Source of the DNA: JAAZHD01 sp012510895
Lineage (GTDB): Bacteria > Bacillota > Clostridia > Caldicoprobacterales > DTU083
Assembly: GCA_050951465.1 (NCBI GenBank)
Contig: JBMNJC010000016.1
Span: forward strand, 1 to 54,321
Length of the DNA stretch: 54,321 bases
Direction: 5' to 3'
A program made the translations under genes and the position numbers. The notes under the pieces were generated by a model. That model was not told the origin of the DNA, did no database searches, and was given only the letters and a program-made list of their open reading frames with translations. This document shows, piece after piece, positions 1-9,000 of this stretch. Each line of letters opens with the position of its first letter. The stretch's first letter is position 1.

Positions 1-967
1 ATCAGAAATTTAAAAAGCCTGCATGATAATGCAGCAAAGCTGCATGGAGAATTAAGCCGGTTGAATGAAGAGATTGCGGCAGGCCAAATTGGCTGGAACA
101 GCATGCTGGCAAACCGAGATGCGGATTTTTATGAAGCTTCGGATGATATATACACTACAGAGTTTGTTAACATTCAGAATACAAGCATGGATTATCCTAC
201 CCTGATCTATGACGGGCCTTTTTCCGAGACCTTGGATCAGGCTGACGGTGATATACTTAAAGAGCCAGAGGTAACAGAACAGCAGGCCAGGGATGCTGCC
301 CTTAAAATGATAGGCAGTGACAGAGCTGTGAAGGTGGAAACATCATATAACAGTGAAAACGGCATACTGGATACCTGGGGATTCCAGGTCTGGGTCAGGG
401 AGGACGAGGAAAACCCTATTTATATTTCAGTAAGCAAAAAAGGGGGAAGGGTGGTCCATATGCTGGGCCAGCATCAGTCGGAGAGTCCGGAACTGTCTGT
501 AGAAGAGGCAGTGGAAAAGGCTGAAAGATTCCTGGAGGATAATGGTTATACAAATATGACGCCCACATATCAGCAAACCCACCAGGGAGTCGCCACCATT
601 AATTTTGCCCGTGTACAGGACGATATTATTATTTATCCGGATTTAGTCAAAGTTAAAATAGCACTTGATGACGGTGAAATTTACGGGCTGGAAGCCAGAA
701 ATTATCTGCTTGCTCACAAGCAGCGCAAGTTTGATGAACCTGAACTTACCATGGAAGAAGCAAAGCAGCTGGTAAACCCCGCCCTGAACATTACTTCATC
801 CCGATTGGCTGTCATTCCCACCAAGGGAAAGCAGGAAAGATTATGTTATGAATTTAAAGGGGGAACTTGACCGGAAAAGATTTATTGTGTATATTGACGC
901 CAATACCGGTCAGGAAGCAGATATTTTACAAATTATTGACACTGAGAACGGCACTCTCACCATGTAG
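1..967 (+). pseudogene. ypeB: Spore germination protein YpeB, 5' partial and frameshifted
   Basis: The frame is open from the first base, so the N-terminus lies outside the window. The visible part has the repeated PepSY-like units of YpeB, a protein that in spore formers partners the cortex-lytic enzyme SleB. The frame stops at 868-870. Removing one G from the five-G run at 859-863 joins it to a further 34 or so codons that end ...ENGTLTM at 965-967, as a normal YpeB end would. So either the gene has a one-base insertion or the run was miscounted in sequencing. The family call rests on overall resemblance. The break is seen directly. murI follows about 100 bp downstream. Confidence 0.8.
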
Positions 968-972
968 TCCCC

Positions 973-1001
973 TTCTTAGAATTTAATGTTCTGAATATAA
1001 T
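973..1001 (+). promoter_or_regulatory. Putative sigma-A promoter of murI
   Basis: TTCTTA (973-978), a 17-nt spacer and a perfect TATAAT (996-1001) lie 65 bp before the murI start. The -35 box is poor, the -10 box is consensus. Confidence 0.5.
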
Positions 1002-1065
1002 AGAGTAAATGGTTGTATTCTGAATTTATGCATAGTAGAATAGGGGGATGAAGGAAGGTGACAGC

Positions 1066-1864
1066 ATGGACAATCGCCCCATCGGAGTGTTTGATTCAGG
1101 CCTTGGGGGTCTGACTGTTGTTAAAGAATTGATGAAGGTGCTGCCAAATGAAGATATTGTTTATTTCGGAGACACGGCCCGAATTCCTTATGGCACACGT
1201 TCAAGGGATATAGTAACAAAATATTCAGCCCAGAGTATCCGCTTTTTATTAAGCAAAAATATAAAAATGGCTGTTATAGCCTGCAATACCGTCAGCGCAG
1301 GGAGTTATGATTCACTTAAAACCATGTTCGATCTGCCTTTGGTCGGCGTCATAGAACCGGGAGCAACGGCAGCAGTGGAAGCAACCAAAAATAAAAGGAT
1401 AGGGGTGATAGGCACTACAGGGACTATTCGAAGCAATGCATATACTTATTCCATTAAGAAGAAAGAGCCTGAAATCTCGGTATTTGCTCAGGCCTGCCCC
1501 CTTTTCGTGCCCATAGTGGAAGAGGGATGGAGCAATACCGGAGTGGCTTATCTTACAGCAGAGCGGTATTTAAGGGAGATGCGAAAGCAGCAGATTGATA
1601 CTTTGGTTTTAGGCTGCACCCATTATCCCCTTTTGGAAAAAAACAATTTCGTCAGTTATGGGTTCCGGAGTTGTCCTGATTAATCCTGCAGTCAATACTG
1701 CCCGGCGGGTAAGCGAGCTTTTAAGTGAAATGCAGGGTTTGAATGATAAGGGCGGAAGCATTTCTTATTATGTCAGCGATTTCGGTCAGGGGTTCCAGAA
1801 AATCGGAAGTCACTTTATGAATGAAGAAATAACTGCTGAGTGTATTGACATTGAGAAATATTAA
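1066..1864 (+). pseudogene. murI: Glutamate racemase, one-base frameshift
   Basis: Glutamate racemase makes D-glutamate for peptidoglycan. The start is the ATG at 1066, preceded by GGAAGGTG, in the typical opening DNRPIGVFDSGLGGLTVVKE. Both catalytic cysteine motifs are present: ACNTVSA in the first half and GCTHYPLL in the second. The frame is broken just after GCTHYPLL: the upstream piece stops at 1681-1683, and the remaining conserved end (VVLINPAVNTA..., to 1864) is in another frame. Removing one A from the seven-A run at 1637-1643 restores a continuous protein of about 265 residues. D-Glu is essential for the wall, so a sequencing error in the homopolymer is the simplest reading. A true mutation would need another racemase or D-amino acid transaminase elsewhere. 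Confidence 0.9.
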
Positions 1865-1949
1865 TTATAATATCAGAACATTATGGAATTATTGCTGATG
1901 GAAAAATATACAATGCATTCATAAGGGTCATTTTCAGGGAGTGAGGTTA

Positions 1950-2366
1950 ATGGATAAGAAAATATTGCTGACAATAGAAGGAAGCCATAAAGATGAAAAC
2001 GGAGAAAATATTAAGGTGCAATTGATAACAGAAGGCCGCTTGTTTCAGGAAAACGGCGTTTATCATATAGAATATGAGGAAAGTGAAATTTCAGGAATAG
2101 AAGGCACCACTGCACGAATATCAATTAACGATAATGCTGTATCATTTGAACGTACCGGTACTTCCTACTCTTCCCTACTTTTTGAAAGTGGCAAAAAATA
2201 TGCCAAGAGTCTTTTAACGCCTTATGGAGCTGTTCAAATGGAAATCTATCCAACGCAAATTGAACATGCACTTGGAGACACAGAGGGAAAACTGAATTTA
2301 AAATATCAGATAGCCATCGATGGAAAGTCCACAGGTACCAATGAATTGACGTTCTCATACAAATAA
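1950..2366 (+). CDS. DUF1934 (YwiB-like) beta-barrel protein
   Basis: A 138-residue protein of the small DUF1934/YwiB family, which has a lipocalin-like beta-barrel fold and no firmly known role. The start is the ATG at 1950 after GGAGTGAGG; the in-frame GTG at 1941 lies inside that ribosome binding site. The sequence alternates short beta-type stretches (KILLTIEGSHKDENG, LNLKYQIAID) with no signal peptide or membrane segment, so it should be cytoplasmic. It lies 85 bp after murI. The murI-DUF1934 neighbourhood is common in Clostridia, which supports the call. I see no obvious terminator after it, only an AT-rich stretch leading into the rho promoter. Confidence 0.75.
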   Translation: MDKKILLTIEGSHKDENGENIKVQLITEGRLFQENGVYHIEYEESEISGIEGTTARISINDNAVSFERTGTSYSSLLFESGKKYAKSLLTPYGAVQMEIYPTQIEHALGDTEGKLNLKYQIAIDGKSTGTNELTFSYK

Positions 2367-2410
2367 ACACGATTTTTTATATGCATCTGGACGAAAAATT
2401 TTTAAGTGAG

Positions 2411-2439
2411 TTGACGATTTTTTGTTTATATAATAATAT
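2411..2439 (+). promoter_or_regulatory. Putative sigma-A promoter and long leader of rho
   Basis: TTGACG (2411-2416), 17 nt, then TAATAT (2434-2439). The transcript would have a leader of about 310 nt before the rho start. Between 2440 and 2754 I see no convincing gene or terminator, only AT-rich sequence. In other bacteria rho is autoregulated in its leader, so this stretch may be regulatory, but that is inference. Confidence 0.55.
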
Positions 2440-2754
2440 ATAATATGGTAATTGGCGGATAATTCATTGTTCTATTCACTTTTCTTATACATTTATATTT
2501 ATTTTAGAAATAAATGGATGTAACCCATAGTGCAGGCAATACCAGAACCGACCTATATGTGAACATATATCACATTATATTATATCGTAAGTTTGTCATT
2601 CCAAGAATCAGCCTGTTGTCTTTATATAGAACAGAACAATACCACATGAATTTATTATTCATTGTTCGCTCAAAGACAATCAAATCAAAATCATAATAAG
2701 AGCCTTGTATTAGTGGTGCCTATTATCCTATGAAAGAAAGCGGGGAATACAATT

Positions 2755-4553
2755 TTGGATTTAAACAATTTAGCACAAAATACTATTCTCGAATTAAGAG
2801 AATTTGGTAAAGAAATTGGTGTAAAAAAGTGTTACACGGTTTAAAAAAGATGTATTGGTAGAAAAAATTAAAGAAAGGCTTGCGGAAGCCTCCTTCAGTG
2901 ATGCCGAACTTAAAGCCATGGCAGAAAACTGCATCAGGCAGGCTGACTGCCAGGAAGCAGGAGCCGGAAGAGCCGGAGCCTGAGCAGGGAAAAAGAAAAA
3001 AAGGTCGTCCCAGAAAGCAGCCGAAAAAGAGGATGAGTTTTCTGAATCAGAACAGGGGGCTGCCGTAGAGGAGGAGCCTGCGGAAGAGGAGTATGAGCCG
3101 TCTGAACGGGAGCCTGAACCTTCGCCGCCAGATACTGATGCTTCAGCAGATTCAGAGCCTGAAAAAAAGAAACCTGTCGCAGAAGAAGAGTTTTCAAAGA
3201 CGGAGGAAGATGAGGCAGAAGAAGACGAATCCCCTGACAAGGATGACGAATATCAAAAAAAGGTTGCATACGCAAGAAAGCATTATAATACCTCCAATCC
3301 TGCTATTCCCGAGTTATTAAGCAACAGTGATGTTCAGGATGCGGAAGGCATACTGGAGGTTCTTCCTGATGGATATGGTTTTCTTCGCACAAATAACTAT
3401 CTGCCGGGTCCCAATGATGTTTATATCTCTCAATCACAAATCAGGCGTTTTAATCTCAAAACAGGCGATTTAGTAGCCGGGAAAGCAAGACATACCAAAG
3501 ACGGCGATAAATTCAGAGCCCTTCTTTACGTAACAGCCGTTAACGACGAAGATCCGGAAAAAGCACCTTTACGCCGGACTTTTGAAGAACTGACTCCGAT
3601 TTTTCCTAATAAGAGAATTACACTGGAAAACAAAAAGAACAGCAGAGATCTTGCTACCCGCATAATTGATCTGGTTTCACCAATCGGAAAGGGGCAGAGA
3701 GGTCTTATCGTATCTCCGCCAAAGGCAGGGAAAACCACTCTTCTTAAGAATATAGCAAACAGCATTTCAATAAATTATCCGGAGATTCACCTCATTGTTC
3801 TTCTTATTGATGAACGTCCGGAGGAAGTAACCGACATGCAGCGGTCTATACGCGGAGACATTGTATATTCAACTTTCGATGAATTGCCTGATAATCATAT
3901 TAAAGTAGCTGAGATGGCATTGGAACGGGCGCAGCGTCTGGTAGAGCACGGCCGTGACGTAGTTATTTTGCTGGACAGCATAACCCGCTTGGCCAGAGCA
4001 TATAACCAGGTAGTGCCTTCTACGGGCAGGATATTGTCCCGGCGGTCTGGACTCAGCTGCTCTGCATAAACCTAAAAGATTTTTCGGAAGCGCACGAAAT
4101 ATAGAAGAAGGCGGCAGCCTGACCATTATCGCAACGGCACTGGTTGAAACCGGCAGCCGAATGGATGATGTTATCTATGAGGAATTTAAGGGCACAGGTA
4201 ACATGGAGATTCATCTGGATCGAAAGATGTCCGAGAAGAGAATCTTCCCTGCAGTGGATCTTTATAAATCAGGTACAAGACGTGAGGATCTGTTAATGAC
4301 CCAGAAAGAACTTGAAGGAGTCTGGGCGATACGTAAAAATCTCAGTGAAGGAAGGCCGGATCAGGTCATGGAAATTATTATAAATGATTTGATGCGGACA
4401 CAGTCCAACGATGATTTTATTGATCTTATGATGGAGCACTTTGAAATAGCAGAAAAAGAAGGCTTTGCAAATGAGTACGGCGACAGGAATATCGGCGGTG
4501 CCAGATACGACAGACATGATTACAACGGCGGCTACTCAGGTTATCGCTATTAA
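2755..4553 (+). pseudogene. rho: Transcription termination factor Rho, several frameshifts
   Basis: Rho is the hexameric RNA helicase that ends transcription. All its parts are present but in pieces. The Rho N-terminal helix-extended-loop domain starts at TTG 2755 (DLNNLAQNTILELREFGKEI). A long acidic Glu/Pro/Ser-rich insert follows, then the RNA-binding cold-shock-like domain (EVLPDGYGFLR), Walker A (SPPKAGKTTL near 3718) and Walker B (VVILLDSITRLARAYN). The C-terminus to 4553 is conserved and ends in a Gly/Tyr/Arg-rich tail. Continuity needs four changes: one A too many at 2823-2828, a shift near 2937-2965, one base missing near 3017, and one C too many at 4038-4040 in the motif normally read LSGG. 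Rho is often dispensable in Firmicutes, so genuine decay cannot be excluded. The homopolymer nature of two sites favours sequence error. Confidence 0.9.
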
Positions 4554-4570
4554 AATCATCAGAACCCTTC

Positions 4571-4599
4571 TTGTTTTCTGAGGGATGCTGTGTTATACT
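4571..4599 (+). promoter_or_regulatory. Putative sigma-A promoter of rpmE
   Basis: TTGTTT (4571-4576), 17 nt, TATACT (4594-4599), about 90 bp before the rpmE start. Confidence 0.6.
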
Positions 4600-4689
4600 G
4601 TAAAAGTTGAAGTAAAGATTGTGTTTTTTTCAGACCAACAGGATTTGGTTTTGAGATATTAACATCAGAAGAATAAAGAGGTGAAAAAG

Positions 4690-4899
4690 ATGAAGCCAAA
4701 TATCCATCCGAATTACGGGGAGGCAGTTGTCAGATGCGCATGCGGCGAAACCTTTACAACCGGCTCCACCAAGAAAGAGATTCGAGTTGAAATATGCTCT
4801 AAATGCCACCCTTTCTATACTGGTAAGCAAAAACTGGTTGATTCAGGCGGGCGCGTTGAAAGATTTATGAAGAGATATGGTTTGACGGATGAAAAGTAA
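4690..4899 (+). CDS. rpmE: 50S ribosomal protein L31, zinc-binding form
   Basis: L31 bridges the large and small ribosomal subunits. The 69-residue protein begins at ATG 4690, 6 bp after AGAGGTG; the GTG at 4681 falls inside that site. It has the CAC and CSKC cysteine pairs of the zinc-binding (C+) form and the diagnostic stretches TFTTGSTKKEIRVEICSKCH and YTGKQKLVDSGGRVERF. The length is normal. C+ L31 is the form replaced by a cysteine-free paralogue under zinc starvation in many bacteria; no paralogue is seen in the window. The gene has its own promoter and is closed by a hairpin at 4911-4955. The rho-rpmE order is the usual one in Firmicutes. Confidence 0.97.
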   Translation: MKPNIHPNYGEAVVRCACGETFTTGSTKKEIRVEICSKCHPFYTGKQKLVDSGGRVERFMKRYGLTDEK

Positions 4900-4910
4900 A
4901 TTTGCTGAAT

Positions 4911-4955
4911 AAAAATGCAGATTAGGGAAGGGTTGCCCTGGTCTGTATTTTTTTA
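4911..4955 (+). terminator. Rho-independent terminator after rpmE
   Basis: The stem AATGCAGA...AGGG pairs with CCCT...TCTGTATT (one G-U pair) and is followed by seven T. It ends 13 bp before the yqhQ start. Confidence 0.75.
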
Positions 4956-4967
4956 AAGGAGAGAAAT

Positions 4968-5987
4968 ATGAGGAAGACTATAATCGGCGGCCAGGCAGTC
5001 ATGGAAGGGGTTATGATGAAAGCACCCAAAACTATGGCTATTGCGGTGAGACGGCCGGACGGGACCATTCAGGTTACAAGGCGTTCCTTAACATCATTAA
5101 AAGACAGATATCCCATATTGAACATACCTGTTTTAAGGGGAATTATCTCCTTTGGCGAAACCATGGTGCTGGGGGTAAAATCCCTTATGAACTCTGCAGA
5201 GTTATTTGACGAAGAAGAAGGATATAAGCCTTCGAAAATGGAAGCCTGGCTGGCAGAGAAGCTGGGCAGGGATATTGAGGATGTAATCATGTTCTTTGCC
5301 CTGGCACTGGCCATAGTTTTTGCAATAGGTTTATTTATTCTGCTTCCGGCTGTACTGTCCGGTCTGATAAGGCCGTATGTTGAAAGCAGCATAGCGGTAA
5401 ATTTAACAGAGGGCCTGGTTCGTCTGGGCATATTCTTGATATATTTAATTTTGGTGTCTAAAATGGAGGACATCAGAAGGATTTTTGAATATCATGGCGC
5501 AGAACACAAAACTATACATTGTTATGAACATGATGAGGAATTAACGGTAGAAAATGCACGGAAGTATACCACTCTGCACCCCCGGTGCGGAACAGCCTTT
5601 CTGCTTATTGTCATGGTTATAAGCATTGTTGTTTTTTCCTTTATGGGGTGGCAGAATATCTTTATAAGGGTGCTGTCAAGGCTTATGCTGTTACCCCTGG
5701 TGGCGGGTTTGGCATATGAAGTTACCAGGATTGCGGGCAAAAGCCGGAGCCCTGTGGTTCGGGCAATCATGTATCCGGGCTTGATGCTGCAGAAACTGAC
5801 AACCAGGGAACCGGATGATGCTCAGCTTGAAGTTGCCATTCGTGCCTTTCTGGAAGCCGCCGGTGATCTCCTAAAGGAGGAGGGAGAGCCGGAAGGTGAG
5901 ACAGAATCACAGCCTTTTGAAAGTGTTAAAAGCAGGGCAGCAGCTGCTGCAAATCAGGGGAGTGGAGACGGCCAGGCTGGAATCTGA
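4968..5987 (+). CDS. yqhQ: DUF1385 (YqhQ) membrane protein
   Basis: A YqhQ/DUF1385 integral membrane protein of 339 residues. It opens with the family signature IGGQAVMEGVMMKAPK and carries the conserved EYHGAEHKTIHCYE and LHPRCGTAFL stretches with several histidines and cysteines. Hydrophobic segments are seen at about residues 105-130, 145-165 and 205-245. The biochemical role is not established. The start ATG 4968 follows AAAGGAGAG. Odd point: after the expected end (around EVAIRAFLEAAGDLLKEE) the frame runs on for about 35 hydrophilic residues and overlaps prmC by 92 bp, with the prmC ribosome binding site inside yqhQ. This implies translational coupling, or an indel that lengthened the frame. 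The order yqhQ-prmC-prfA is standard in Clostridia. Confidence 0.88.
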   Translation: MRKTIIGGQAVMEGVMMKAPKTMAIAVRRPDGTIQVTRRSLTSLKDRYPILNIPVLRGIISFGETMVLGVKSLMNSAELFDEEEGYKPSKMEAWLAEKLGRDIEDVIMFFALALAIVFAIGLFILLPAVLSGLIRPYVESSIAVNLTEGLVRLGIFLIYLILVSKMEDIRRIFEYHGAEHKTIHCYEHDEELTVENARKYTTLHPRCGTAFLLIVMVISIVVFSFMGWQNIFIRVLSRLMLLPLVAGLAYEVTRIAGKSRSPVVRAIMYPGLMLQKLTTREPDDAQLEVAIRAFLEAAGDLLKEEGEPEGETESQPFESVKSRAAAAANQGSGDGQAGI

Positions 5988-6792
5988 ATTGATGATGGCC
6001 CATGTTTTGGGTGTGCCCAGGCATCAGCTTTACCTTAAAGAGATGCCTCCATTAAATGAGGGACAGAAAAAAGTATTTGATGAAATGCTTGAAAGGCGTA
6101 TCAAGGGGGAACCGCTGCAGTATATTCTTGGCGCCTGGGAATTTATGGGTCTTAAATTTTATGTAGATCAAAGGGTATTGATTCCCAGGCCTGAAACCGA
6201 ATTGTTGGTGGAAATAATAATTAGGAAGGTAAAGAGCCTAAAAGAAAGCACTGCTGTTGATATTTTGGATCTGGGTACGGGCAGCGGTGCAATTGCTGTT
6301 TCCCTTGCCTGCTATTTGGAAAATGCGGGGATTACAGCTGTGGATATTCAGGAAGATGCACTTCAGGTAGCTGAAAAAAATGCAGCTGCCAACGGGGTAT
6401 TCCATAAAATCACATTTTTGCATGGTGATATGTTTTCTCCGTTGGATCAATTTGATGAAAAAAAGATGTATGATATCATTGTATCAAATCCGCCTTATAT
6501 ACCTACTCCGGCTATTCAGGAACTGATGACAGAGGTCAGGGAATTTGAACCTCGCACCGCTCTGGACGGCGGGGCCGACGGACTTTATCATTATCGCATA
6601 ATAGCCGGATCTGCATGGCGGTATATGAAAAAAGACGGTATCATTGCCATGGAATTTGGAGAGAACCAGGCAAAGAAGATACAGGATCTTTTTCTGAAAA
6701 CCGGGGTATACGAAAATCCGGAAATCTATCAGGATTTAAGAGGTATGGATCGTATTGCTATTTTCAAAAAAAGACAGGGAGTTTTTGCATGA
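5896..6792 (+). CDS. prmC: Peptide chain release factor N5-glutamine methyltransferase
   Basis: PrmC methylates the glutamine of the GGQ motif of release factors using S-adenosylmethionine, and the next gene encodes one of those factors. The 298-residue protein has an N-terminal helical substrate-binding domain (RLESELMMAHVLGV), the SAM-binding motif DLGTGSGAIAVSLA and the catalytic NPPY motif (IVSNPPYIPTPA). The start GTG 5896 follows AAAGGAGGAGGG at 5874-5885 and lies inside the end of yqhQ. The next start is an ATG overlapping the stop (ATGA at 6789-6792), so prmC and prfA are translationally coupled. The length and motif spacing are normal. Confidence is high. Confidence 0.97.
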   Translation: MRQNHSLLKVLKAGQQLLQIRGVETARLESELMMAHVLGVPRHQLYLKEMPPLNEGQKKVFDEMLERRIKGEPLQYILGAWEFMGLKFYVDQRVLIPRPETELLVEIIIRKVKSLKESTAVDILDLGTGSGAIAVSLACYLENAGITAVDIQEDALQVAEKNAAANGVFHKITFLHGDMFSPLDQFDEKKMYDIIVSNPPYIPTPAIQELMTEVREFEPRTALDGGADGLYHYRIIAGSAWRYMKKDGIIAMEFGENQAKKIQDLFLKTGVYENPEIYQDLRGMDRIAIFKKRQGVFA

Positions 6793-7859
6793 TAGAGAAA
6801 CTAGATTTAATAGAAGCCAGATATGAAGAGCTGGGTCAGGTTATTGCAGACCCGGATGTAATAAATCGCCGGGAAGAGTGGCAGAAACTGGTCAAAGAAC
6901 ACGCTTCCCTGGAAGAATTGGTTGCTAAGTACAGGCAATTTAAAGATATGAAACAGGAAAAAGAAGAGCTTGAGCAGCTGCTTCAGGAGACAGATGACAA
7001 GGACCTGCAGGAAATGGCAGAGCTGGAAATAGAAGAATTGGAACAAAAGGAAGAAAAGCTTCTTCAGGAAATTAAGCTTCTTTTGCTGCCTGCAGATCCG
7101 TTGGATGAAAAAAATGTGGTGATGGAAATCCGCGGAGGTGCCGGCGGAGATGAAGCAGCTCTTTTTGCTGCTGATCTCTTTCGGATGTACAGCCGCTTTG
7201 CTGAGCGCCAGGGCTGGAAAATGGAAATCTTGAGTTCTAATTTTACAGAACTGGGCGGGGTTAAGGAAATCGTTTTCCTGCTGGAAGGTCAGGGAGCTTA
7301 CAGCCGTTTGAAGTATGAAAGCGGTGTGCACAGGGTGCAGAGGGTTCCGACCACCGAGTCCGGCGGACGAATTCATACTTCGACGGTCACTGTTGCTGTG
7401 CTTCCTGAAGCCGAGGACGTGGATATTGAAATAAACCCCAATGATTTGCGGATAGATGTATTTCGTTCCTCGGGACACGGAGGCCAGAGCGTTAATACAA
7501 CGGACTCTGCCGTACGAATAACCCATTTGCCCACAGGCTTGGTTGTAACATGCCAAGATGAAAAGTCCCAGCATAAAAACAGGGAAAAAGCCATGAAAGT
7601 TTTGAGATCCAGGCTTCTTGACATGGCCAGGCAGGAGAAGGAAGCGGAACTTGCCCAAAACCGGAAAAGCCAGGTTGGCACCGGTGACAGAAGCGAGCGG
7701 ATACGAACATACAATTTTCCTCAGGGCCGCGTAACTGATCATAGAATCGGAATGACAATTCATCAACTGGAGGACTTTTTGGACGGCAATCTTCAGGAGA
7801 TGATAGAAGCCTTGGCTCAAGCTGAGCAAATGGAAAAGCTGCAGGAAGTGGAAGGATAA
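6789..7859 (+). CDS. prfA: Peptide chain release factor 1
   Basis: RF1 recognises UAA and UAG and releases the peptide. The protein has 356 residues from ATG 6789, which overlaps the prmC stop. The coding frame can be opened further upstream, but that part lies inside prmC and does not match the family. It carries the GGQ motif (SSGHGGQSVNT) and the PxT stop-codon tripeptide, here PTT in RVPTTESGGRIHTST. The N-terminal coiled-coil region is rich in Glu and Lys. The neighbour prmC makes the enzyme that modifies this GGQ glutamine. A gap of only 36 bp separates it from the Sua5-type gene, so the operon probably continues. Confidence 0.98.
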   Translation: MIEKLDLIEARYEELGQVIADPDVINRREEWQKLVKEHASLEELVAKYRQFKDMKQEKEELEQLLQETDDKDLQEMAELEIEELEQKEEKLLQEIKLLLLPADPLDEKNVVMEIRGGAGGDEAALFAADLFRMYSRFAERQGWKMEILSSNFTELGGVKEIVFLLEGQGAYSRLKYESGVHRVQRVPTTESGGRIHTSTVTVAVLPEAEDVDIEINPNDLRIDVFRSSGHGGQSVNTTDSAVRITHLPTGLVVTCQDEKSQHKNREKAMKVLRSRLLDMARQEKEAELAQNRKSQVGTGDRSERIRTYNFPQGRVTDHRIGMTIHQLEDFLDGNLQEMIEALAQAEQMEKLQEVEG

Positions 7860-7895
7860 TTTTTAGGTGCCGGAGCCGCCTGAAGGAGTATACTG

Positions 7896-8954
7896 ATGAA
7901 GACAAGGGTTCTGACTATAACCGACCCTGAGGAAGATATAAAAAAGATACAGGAAGCTGCCGATTTGATTCGGGCAGGGGAAGTAGTAGCTTTTCCTACA
8001 GAAACTGTATATGGTCTGGGTGCCAATGCTTTAGAAGCCGAAGCGGTCCGTAAAATATTTGAGGCCAAAGGAAGACCGGGTGATAATCCCCTTATTGTCC
8101 ATATTTATGATGTTAATCAATGGAAGGATCTCGTTGAGGATATACCAAAACAAGCTCTTTTACTGGCAGAAGCTTTCTGGCCGGGTCCGCTTTCTATCAT
8201 ATTAAAAAAGTCCTCCTTAATACCTGAGGAAGTAACTGCCGGTTTGGATACGGTGGGGGTTCGGATGCCTGCCCATCCTGCAGCCCTTAAGCTTTTAGCT
8301 CTGGCCGGAGTGCCTGTTGCGGCGCCCAGTGCCAACCGGTCCGGTAAACCCAGCCCTACCACAGCCGGACATGTTTTGGAAGACTTAAATGGCCGCATTC
8401 CCATGATTCTGGATGGAGGATCCAGTTGTGTGGGGGTGGAATCCACTGTCCTTGACTGCACAGGTGAAGTGCCTCTTATTCTGAGGCCGGGAGGAGTTAC
8501 ACCGGAAATGCTGCGTGAAAAGGCAGGGCAGGTCAGGATACATTCCAGCGTACGCAGACCTTTATTTGAAGATGAAAAAGCCATATCTCCGGGAATGAAG
8601 TATGTGCATTACGCACCAAATGCGCCTGTTGTCCTGATAAGGGGCAGTGTATATTCGTTTGCGGACTATGTTAACCGCAAAGCCCTTGAGTTGGAGAGGG
8701 AGGGAAAGAAGGCAGGCATACTGGCAACTGAGCAGTCCCTGCGGAAGTGCAGATATGGTATCCGGCTTTCCTTGGGAGACGGTAATAATCCGTCAGAAAT
8801 AGCCGGTAATCTCTTCGCCTGCTTAAGGGAATTTGATTCCCTGGGAGTAGATCTTATTCTGGCGGAAGCCGTAGAGGAAAAGGGGATAGGCTTGGCTGTT
8901 ATGAATCGTATTGTTAAAGCTGCGGGCTTTCATGTTATTGACCTGGAATCCTAG
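7896..8954 (+). CDS. ywlC: Threonylcarbamoyl-AMP synthase, Sua5 type (YwlC)
   Basis: This enzyme makes threonylcarbamoyl-AMP from threonine, bicarbonate and ATP, the first step of t6A formation at position 37 of ANN-decoding tRNAs. The 352-residue protein has the YrdC catalytic domain at about 15-205 (KRPGDNPL-type motif AKGRPGDNPLIVHI, then PSANRSGKPSPTTAGHV) and the Sua5 C-terminal domain, joined by the linker SPGMKYVHYAPNAPV. So it is the long Sua5 form, not the short TsaC form. The start ATG 7896 follows AAGGAG. It lies between prfA and the YwlE phosphatase gene, as in Bacillus. Confidence 0.95.
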   Translation: MKTRVLTITDPEEDIKKIQEAADLIRAGEVVAFPTETVYGLGANALEAEAVRKIFEAKGRPGDNPLIVHIYDVNQWKDLVEDIPKQALLLAEAFWPGPLSIILKKSSLIPEEVTAGLDTVGVRMPAHPAALKLLALAGVPVAAPSANRSGKPSPTTAGHVLEDLNGRIPMILDGGSSCVGVESTVLDCTGEVPLILRPGGVTPEMLREKAGQVRIHSSVRRPLFEDEKAISPGMKYVHYAPNAPVVLIRGSVYSFADYVNRKALELEREGKKAGILATEQSLRKCRYGIRLSLGDGNNPSEIAGNLFACLREFDSLGVDLILAEAVEEKGIGLAVMNRIVKAAGFHVIDLES

Positions 8955-9000
8955 GTTATTTATATGAAAAGTTTATCTAACGGTATCGGAGGGAATCTAT

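Noticed and set aside
2514..2696. 60-codon open frame in the rho leader
   Set aside because: No ribosome binding site, no conserved content, and it follows a promoter in AT-rich DNA.
2794..3275. Ser- and Leu-rich open frames on the - strand over the rho N-terminus
   Set aside because: They are shadows of the Glu/Pro-rich rho insert. Restored rho frames explain the stretch.
2755..4553. Programmed frameshifting in rho
   Set aside because: Four shifts in both directions at sites without slippery context and stimulators; errors or mutations are simpler.
6807..7829. 340-codon open frame on the - strand opposite prfA
   Set aside because: prfA is fully supported by its motifs; the antisense frame has no recognisable domain and lacks a ribosome binding site.
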